In this document: in pieces, positions 57,606 through 64,000 of the stretch
Position numbering within the stretch: the stretch's first letter is position 1
How the letters are laid out: each line of letters opens with the position of its first letter
Source of the DNA: Tanypteryx hageni
Lineage: Eukaryota > Arthropoda > Insecta > Odonata > Petaluridae
Direction of reading: 5' to 3'
DNA: 64,000 nucleotides
NCBI GenBank assembly: GCA_028673005.1
Contig: CM054113.1
Span: 64,618,850-64,682,849, forward strand
The notes under the pieces: model-generated
The model's input: only the letters and a program-made list of their open reading frames with translations
Told to the model about the DNA's origin: nothing
The model's database searches: none
Made by a program: the position numbers and the translations under genes

Positions 57606-57850
57606 TTGGACCAAGAGAAAAACAAATTAAGTTTTAAATGCAGCTTAATTGTAGCAATAAGGCAGAAGAAATGGGTGGGCGAAATTTTGAAAGGTAATGG
57701 TCTGCAGAAAGGAGTCATAAAAGGGAAGATGGTAGGAGAGAGGCAAAGAGGTAGGAAGAAGAAAGGAATATTAGATGCATTAAAAGAAGGGGATGGGTAT
57801 GAGAAGACGAAGAGAAAGGCCTTGGATGGTTCAGATTGGGTTGGTTGATC
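57606..57850 (+). pseudogene. Non-LTR retrotransposon C-terminal fragment
   Basis: The frame contains RQKKWVGEILKGNGLQKGVI, then GKMVGERQRGRKKKGILDAL. This aligns with the KANWIGHILRR and GRRGRGRKR region of the LINE fragment at 44680-44943, so both derive from related LINEs. Only the last ~65 codons and some 3' flank remain. Confidence 0.75.
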
Positions 57851-59081
57851 CCAAAGCCTACCGAAAGATAATCTTACCAATGAGGCCGTAGATTTATAAT
57901 TCAAGGGCGTGTGTGGCTACGTGAGAAAGGTAGTTAGAAAAAAGTCATAGCGGAGCAGTTTAATTCGTGTTACATATATGCCTCTAATAAGAAAACGTAA
58001 TTTCATTCATAAAGAATATAGTATGCCAGGTGGAACGCTTACTGAATGCTAGATGGAATCTTCTAGAAAAAGTCGTAAGGTTTAGTTTAGTTGGATGAAT
58101 AATTAAAATTTCCGAAAATATCGGAAGGCACGATCGCCATGATAAAATACACGATATCTATTTTAGGGCTTAGCGATATCGATTTGAATTTATTCCTCGC
58201 AAACTCGGGGATCACAATAATATATCCAAGGATACAAAAGAAAAATTTTGGGATGTTTTGGTACCTACCACCCACCCCTCTGGCGTATTGCTCGATAACA
58301 ACGAGATGGATTGGATTGGAACAGAAGAACGGCAGATTAAATATTCAGGAGGATCCAATTTTGTAGGTTCTTGTAAACATATCGAGGGAAATGAAACGTT
58401 GTAACTGGGTCGGGATATATTTGTGAATTTTTCATTCCGTAATGTCGGAGGACCCGTTAGACGTTCGGCACGTGCGATTTCCCCCAATTTCTCTCTATTT
58501 ATTCTTGATCAACCAGAATAAATATTTGGGAAAGTGTTTCATTTAAAATGCCGTGAAAGGCGCTAATGACGCGAAATTTTCTCCGCTATTCTAATTTTAG
58601 ACTTCCATTCCGAGGAAGGAAGGAAGGTGAAAAAAGGAGGATAATAGTAAAAGATCTCGAATGAAGGAGAAAGAGAGAGAGGGGAGGAGGAGAGGGACGC
58701 GTGGGAGCCGAGTTTCTCCCTGCGTGTGGCGCAGATGTTGACCAGGGCCAGGGAAATGGTATCATTCCGGCGCTCTGTGTCGCAGTATTTCGGGAAGGAA
58801 ACGGCGAAAATTCTAATCTTTCGGGGTTTTTTATTTCTCCCATTTAGAGCGGGCTGGAAAAATTGGGTTATTTTTCGATTTTCCGTTGTTTGCCAGAAAC
58901 TGGGGAAATGTTTCGCGTTTCAAAGCTGCTTCCTGGTTTTGAGTTTTGTGTTTTCTGTTTACCTTTCATTATTCCATTTACTGTACTGAGGGCAATTAAT
59001 GTGAACTTATTAATACGAAAGAGAGTTGTCGAGTTCATCTTATGGCTACAATCAAGTTGATGAAACTATGCCTATTTAATC
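57851..59081. other. Unannotated sequence
   Basis: No supported gene or repeat beyond a GA-rich stretch at 58610-58700. Confidence 0.35.
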
Positions 59082-59291
59082 GCCATAAAAAGGTTGGGGA
59101 GACCAGATGCGGGTATTCGGCTGCAAAGCAATCGTCGTGACGAGACGATTCACCGATGGTATATTCTGAAAGAAAAAGAAAAAAATCTAAATTTTTATAA
59201 TTTTAATTTAAGGATTTACTAGGGATGAATCACCACTGATGACGGCTACTTTGTAGCAAAAATGCTCTTCTAGTTTTCGCAACTTTTTCAT
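59082..59291. mobile_element. Foldback MITE, family H, copy 3
   Basis: GCCATAAAAAGGTTGGGGAG and ATTCGGCTGCAAAGCAATCG at the left; ATCACCACTGATGACGGCTA and CTTTGTAGC at the right. An A/T-rich loop lies between. Related to copies at 33590 and 55774. Confidence 0.75.
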
Positions 59292-60383
59292 GAACGTGCG
59301 TAGTGAACCTATTAATAAATAATCCTTTGCGCGTGGAAGCATTCCAAATCGCGAGTTGCGAAAGGCCGACACTCCCCTTCAAGCGAGCAAGGCTGATTTA
59401 ACTCTGCTCGCATTACGTGTTTTAGGTAAAAATATATTTTCGCCGTATCGACTTGTAAGTTGCTTCAAAATCCCCGTCCGGAATTAATAACCTTCATGGA
59501 GCTATTACTCCATTTTCTTCATCGACCGGCGCGGAGCCGTATTTTCGCCGTTCCTCAAAAGAGCTATCGGCATTTCAAGGGAGAGAACGTCGTAAATTTT
59601 CCTCTCCTTTACACGTTTTTATTACCGGAGCGTGTGCTCTCGACATCAGACCGGTAGAGACGAGGAGTCCTTCAGTCGCGTGGAAAGAAAATCAGGGCCG
59701 CCTCGAAAAAATAATAAAACGTACCCGATCGCATCAATAGGCCCTTGTTACGTCCGTCCGGCGTTTCCGCCCCTTCTTTTTTGCGATACGTCGCGGAATT
59801 TATAAACAAATTGGCGTGTTCTCTTTCAGACGAGAGCGGATGCGTGGAGGTGATCGCATCAGGGATAGAGGGCGCCTCTTGTTCACGTAAGCCCGTGGGT
59901 TGCGTCGTCCGTGATGCGAGGACCAAGTAAGGAAGCGGAGGTTTAGAGGAGGAGAGAGGACGGAGCGAGTGGGAGGGAGAGTGGGAGGGAGGAGGAGGGA
60001 GAGTGGGAGGGAGGGATAGGAGTGGCATATTGGGAAAGGAAAAATGGTAGGAAGGAGACCCGATGAAGTCTCGCCGTGGAACTGGAAGAAAGGGCTTGAT
60101 TGGTCCTGTATGGAAAAGCTCGGATCAAGATTTTTTTAGGGAAGCAGTCCGCAATTTGAAGATGAAAGTGAAAGAGAGGGGTAATAACGAAGGCTTGTTA
60201 TCCAAGGGAATGTTTTGGTTAAACAGGTATCGGTGGTGAGAAGAATTTTTTTCCGGAAGAGGTTTAGTTTTTTTCTCTGCGTCGGACTGGTAATTTTCTC
60301 CAAGTTGAAGCGAAACTGATCGATTTACTAAGGCATTTAGAATTTGCTGTTATCTTTGGATGGAAACGAGAGATAATTTCAGG
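59292..60383. other. Spacer with purine-rich repeat
   Basis: At about 59945-60020 GGAGGGAGAGTGGGAGGGAG repeats two to three times. Nothing else recognised. Confidence 0.4.
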
Positions 60384-60465
60384 CGTAGTCGGAGTTGTTC
60401 ATCATTTTTAGCACGGTTTTTCTTTTAAGAAAACGAGCTAAAAACGACGAGCAGCTCCGACTACG
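60384..60465. repeat. 82-base imperfect hairpin
   Basis: CGTAGTCGGAGTTGTTCATC pairs with GACGAGCAGCTCCGACTACG, continuing through TTTTTAGC/GCTAAAAA to a ~20-base loop. The ~30-bp stem has two G-U pairs and two A-C mismatches on the plus strand. Size and shape are pre-miRNA-like, but a decayed foldback would look the same. Confidence 0.6.
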
Positions 60466-61757
60466 TCTGTGTTTACAATGCATGTCCGTTTGTCTGTGTA
60501 CAATCAGTTTTTTAGCTCGCTTTATTTCATAAACGAACTTATTTTTAATAAATTTTAAAACCACAAGTTCAGCGTCCATATCGTCCAAAACTTATCGTGG
60601 TCGCCATGTTCGATTCCTAATGGATAATCGCCAATTTCGAAGCTTTTGAATCGCCCTTTAGTCGAAATTCATCAATATTTATGAATGCGAAGTTGGTTAA
60701 ACGCTGACTACAATTCAATATTGACTTGTTTCTAAGATCGAAGCGTAATGAAGGAGATCCGTGACGTCATCACCTTTATGCGCATTACGTCATGTCCGCG
60801 ATGACGATTCATTCTTTTTTCGTGGACGTTGACTCCCTCGCTCTTCATTTCTTAGCAGACATTCATATCTCTCTACATTCCGATCTTCCTACCTTCCTCG
60901 CCGCCCACGCACGTTTATCGTCCCTCAACTCTTCTGACGAAGTTTCTACTCGACTTACGCCCTTGTCGCTCTTGCTTGCACGATCGTAATCAACCGAGAG
61001 ATTCTATCTCTTCCTGTCTACTCTACCTCCGGTAAACGCGTCCCGCCATCCCTGAACTAATAATTTTTTTATATCTAAAGGCGTCCTTGCCGTATCTTCG
61101 TCTAAATATTACGCTGCTATTCGCCAGAAGGGTGGGTGGCAAGGGGTGCAGCGCACACAGACAATACCTTTTAACAGTTCTCGCTTCTTGACTCGATGCT
61201 CTTATCCCGGTGGATGATTGCCCTTGGGAAAAATTACATCCTCGATCTTTCTGTTCCAATATCGATGTCTAGTATTTTATCTTTTTGATTGTCTTCCGAT
61301 GTGCTGTTATTGTCCCGATTAAACGTATATCGAATAATCGGAAATTCGATTAGACGAGATTTTAAAATTATTATAACTAATATGTTGCAAGATTTTTATA
61401 CTGCATTATGTGCGTACATATCTACGGCATTTACGTGTCCTGTAAGTAATAAAAGTGTTATTACGTACTACTCTATTGCTTGACCTGTAAACTTTTTTGC
61501 GATAACATAAAATTAAATTTTTCATCGAGTGTTGTCTTCGCTCTCTTTATGTTATATAGATTTTTTCCATTTGTGTACAATGGTACGGGTAAATAGGCGT
61601 ATCGATCAATCGTAATATCCGGTCCATCGAGATAGGCGCCGTCTCGGTAAATCGGGAGTTCACTACATGTGGGCACGTCAGTTTTTTCCAAAATACCTCC
61701 TCAATTAATTTCTCCAACACGTCGAAGCTTCGGTTTAACTTTAGTCGGAATTGCCAC
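60466..61757. other. Unannotated sequence
   Basis: No gene, repeat family or RNA recognised. Confidence 0.35.
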
Positions 61758-61819
61758 GGTAAAGGGGTGGTTAGCGTGTCTAGCACCCAATGCTAGGGTC
61801 TCAGGTTCGAGCCCTACCG
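61758..61819 (+). repeat. tRNA-like SINE head (family G)
   Basis: GGTAAAGGGGTGGTTAGCGT (A-box region), anticodon-like arm CTAGC-ACCCAAT-GCTAG with a 7-base loop, then GGTTCGAGCCC (B box) and TACCG closing onto the start. A related body sequence follows to about 61890. The 170-codon frame at 61669-62181 runs through it and is spurious. Confidence 0.6.
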
Positions 61820-61889
61820 AGGACATGGACGTATATGTTATTGCGGTTGCGCTCATCGTAGAAGACCTTCAAGTGCTGGTTATGAGGTG

Positions 61890-63750
61890 GTTAAAAATGA
61901 AGAAAATAAATTCCTCTAGTTATTTACATAAAAAAAGATTTCAGTCCCGAAGTAACGCTTTACTTTTGAGTCAAATTTGCTTAACTTACAGTACTTATGT
62001 CACCTTCTTCCTTCTCCGGAATTATCTACGTAATGGCATTATCTTTTTCGCCGTTCTCTCTGGATCTCTGCAGCTCATTTATTTCTCAGTCCTCCCATTT
62101 ATTTTATTTATTTTTTTAAAGAAGGGTTTCTCTCGCGAAACTCATTCAGGAGCTTATCCCTTCGGAAAATTGCGCCCTTGAGAAAATTATTTCACCGGCG
62201 CTCGGAAAAAACACGCTTCTCGGCGCGAATCAGAACGGAGGCATCGCTTCGATTCTTATTAGATCTCGGTTTGTTTTTCCGACGTTAATTAAAATTGGGC
62301 GTCGTTAGATAAGAGATTCCGATATAATTAGATCTCCGGAATATAATTAAGATTTTACGACGAAACGTTTGATTCCCGTTAGGAATCGTTCACCATTGAG
62401 CAGAAAATGAAGTAAAACTCCGATTATCCATGCCAGTTGGAATTGTGGTAAGCCCTGATGATCTGGCAACGTGGATGATTCGAAGGATAAAATTTTAAAG
62501 TCGAAAGTTTTCAATATTTTCCATCAAATAGTATCAACTGAATGAAGAGTGTTTCTAAGCAGAAAAGGTATTGCAGTATTATTATTCATTACAATAATGT
62601 ATATTAATATTACACTCATGTTCACAGATATTTTCTGGAAAAATGCTTACTTCAAAACGACCGGTTGCCCGTATCAATCCACCTCCCGATTGATCCAAAC
62701 TCGGATAATTGGAGTTTCACTTATTCAGTCATTGATATAAATGTTTTCCTTATTCCTATTTACTCGGCGTTTATATTATCAAAGTTCGGAGAAATACTTG
62801 TTGAGGAAGAAAAAAAGTTCATATCTTAAGGAAAATCGATTCATTTCGGAGAGAAATCGATAAAAATATTTGATCGATTCGGAGAAGCATGGACGGTATT
62901 AGCGTGACAATGGGACAGCAAGCGAGAAAGAGCAATCTCGAGTCCAACTCGACATACGAGAGCAAAGTACTAAAAAAAGATAAAGACAAGCAGTACTCGA
63001 CATCGAATCCGTAGCGTTTATTCCGGATGAGCTCCCCGTCACTCATTTTTTTCTCCGAGAATAACCATCCGGTTCTCGTCCATCGGCGATGAAACCCAGA
63101 TCGAGAGATTTAGCGACGGGTTTCCCGAGCCTCAATATACGTCCCATGTATTATTGAGGGGACGGATTTTTTTTACCGAGCCGTACGTCCGCGCCGTAGG
63201 CTTAAAAAATGGAAGAGCGAACGAATTTCGGGGGAGAAGGACGCGGATGGAGTAAAAAATATAAAAATGGGAACCTCTCCCGAAAAAAGTCTTCCTGGCA
63301 ATCCATGGTTTATCTCCATCCAACGCGGTGTATCCGAGGAAAAGGGAGGTGGGAGAGCGGGAACAGATCGGGGACGATATGGGGATTCAAAGGAGTGCGC
63401 GGGTGAAAGATATGAAGGAAGAGCAGGTCGAATAACCCAGGAGAAAGGGGAATTTTAAGGCGGGATTCGGAAAAGTTCCCCCTCGCAGCGCCACGGGGAT
63501 GGGAGGTGAGCCCTCGAGAGGTAGGCAGGGTAGGTGTTGGAAGGTAAGCCATCGAGGTAAAGGGTTGGAGGTGCGGGGGCGTGAGGTGACGGGAGAGAGG
63601 AGGAGGTAGGTGGGTGGGGTGAAGAGGTGGGATCGATGTCTCTCCTTTCGTGACGTATTCGGGTGGCGCCGACGCCTGCTGCCCGAGGAAGGCTGTGCCG
63701 GAGAGGTTGTTGCTGAGAGGGAGAGAAAGGGGTAGAAGGTGGGTGTCTAA
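61890..63750. other. Unannotated sequence, GA-rich towards the end
   Basis: No gene recognised. From 63210 the sequence becomes purine-rich, which opens long low-complexity frames on both strands. Confidence 0.35.
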
Positions 63751-63774
63751 ATGCCCGTCCTCCCCTCTCTTTAT

Positions 63775-63885
63775 ACACCTCTCTACCTCTCTTTTCCTCT
63801 CCATCTACCTCCTCTCTCCCTGCCTACCTCTCTCCCTCTACCTACCTCTCTCCCTCTACCTACCTCTCTCCCTCTACCTCCCAGA
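63775..63885. repeat. Pyrimidine-rich 18-bp tandem repeat
   Basis: CCTCTCTCCCTCTACCTA recurs about five times, the last three copies nearly exact. It is followed by its near complement, GGAGGAGGAGGTAGGTGG. Confidence 0.9.
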
Positions 63886-64000
63886 GGAGGAGGAGGTAGG
63901 TGGGGGCTGATTGCGTCGCACACCGTTGATTACTCTCCGTTGGAATGTCAAGAGCCTTGACCTCACCGCAATTACCCGTGTTAAGATCGTCGGAAAGAAT

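Noticed and set aside
61669..62181. 170-codon frame
   Set aside because: Runs straight through a tRNA-like SINE head and shows no domain.
63209..63960. Frames of 63-164 codons at the right end
   Set aside because: Purine- or pyrimidine-rich and tandem-repeat DNA; translations are low complexity.

Overview
This window looks like AT-rich nuclear DNA from an arthropod, most likely an insect. The evidence is split genes with short GT-AG introns, a dense mix of mariner, hAT, piggyBac, pogo-like and non-LTR elements, long (TA)n tracts, and two recognisable eukaryotic genes. There are no operons, CRISPR arrays or prokaryotic signals. The species cannot be named from the sequence. A complete selenocysteine-specific elongation factor gene suggests a lineage that still makes selenoproteins, which several insect groups have lost.

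Host genes: only two are firmly recognised, and they lie tail to tail. At 15932-16008 (+) is a small last exon encoding the C-terminal membrane anchor of a syntaxin-6-type SNARE; its upstream exons were not found here. At 17038-20698 (-) is a complete six-exon eEFSec gene of 559 codons, including two short exons that simple ORF calling misses. Weaker candidates are an orphan membrane-helix exon at 38693-38826, a possible first coding exon at 49165-49277 in a GC-rich block, and a possible 5' UTR exon at about 21900-22383.

1-11 kb is a transposon graveyard. It holds a mariner derivative lying between (TA)n tracts (416-1338), a broken hAT transposase (3076-4141), a hAT MITE with a target duplication (4919-5230), a decayed mariner with ~100-bp inverted ends (6368-7507), and a ~290-bp tandem array split by a hAT element with a perfect 8-bp duplication (8130-10324), which itself carries a foldback element. 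11-15 kb is mostly plain AT-rich sequence. 15-21 kb is the genic segment. 21-35 kb is intron-like or intergenic sequence with dispersed repeat families (called B, D and H here) and a LINE fragment.

35-45 kb holds hAT transposase remains, a family A element, a large TA microsatellite, pogo-like MITEs, a piggyBac with TTAA ends (39325-41440), a 49-bp minisatellite and a LINE 3' fragment. 45-50 kb is GC-richer and perhaps gene-proximal; it includes a family F repeat interrupted by a tRNA-like palindrome, and another hAT with a perfect 8-bp duplication (49463-50864). 50-64 kb is largely unannotatable, with LINE, foldback and tRNA-like relics, a pre-miRNA-sized hairpin, and simple repeats at the end.

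I found no convincing new multi-gene system. The most informative observations are the nested transposon insertions whose target duplications can be read directly, the tRNA-like units inside repeats, and the cryptic SNARE exon.
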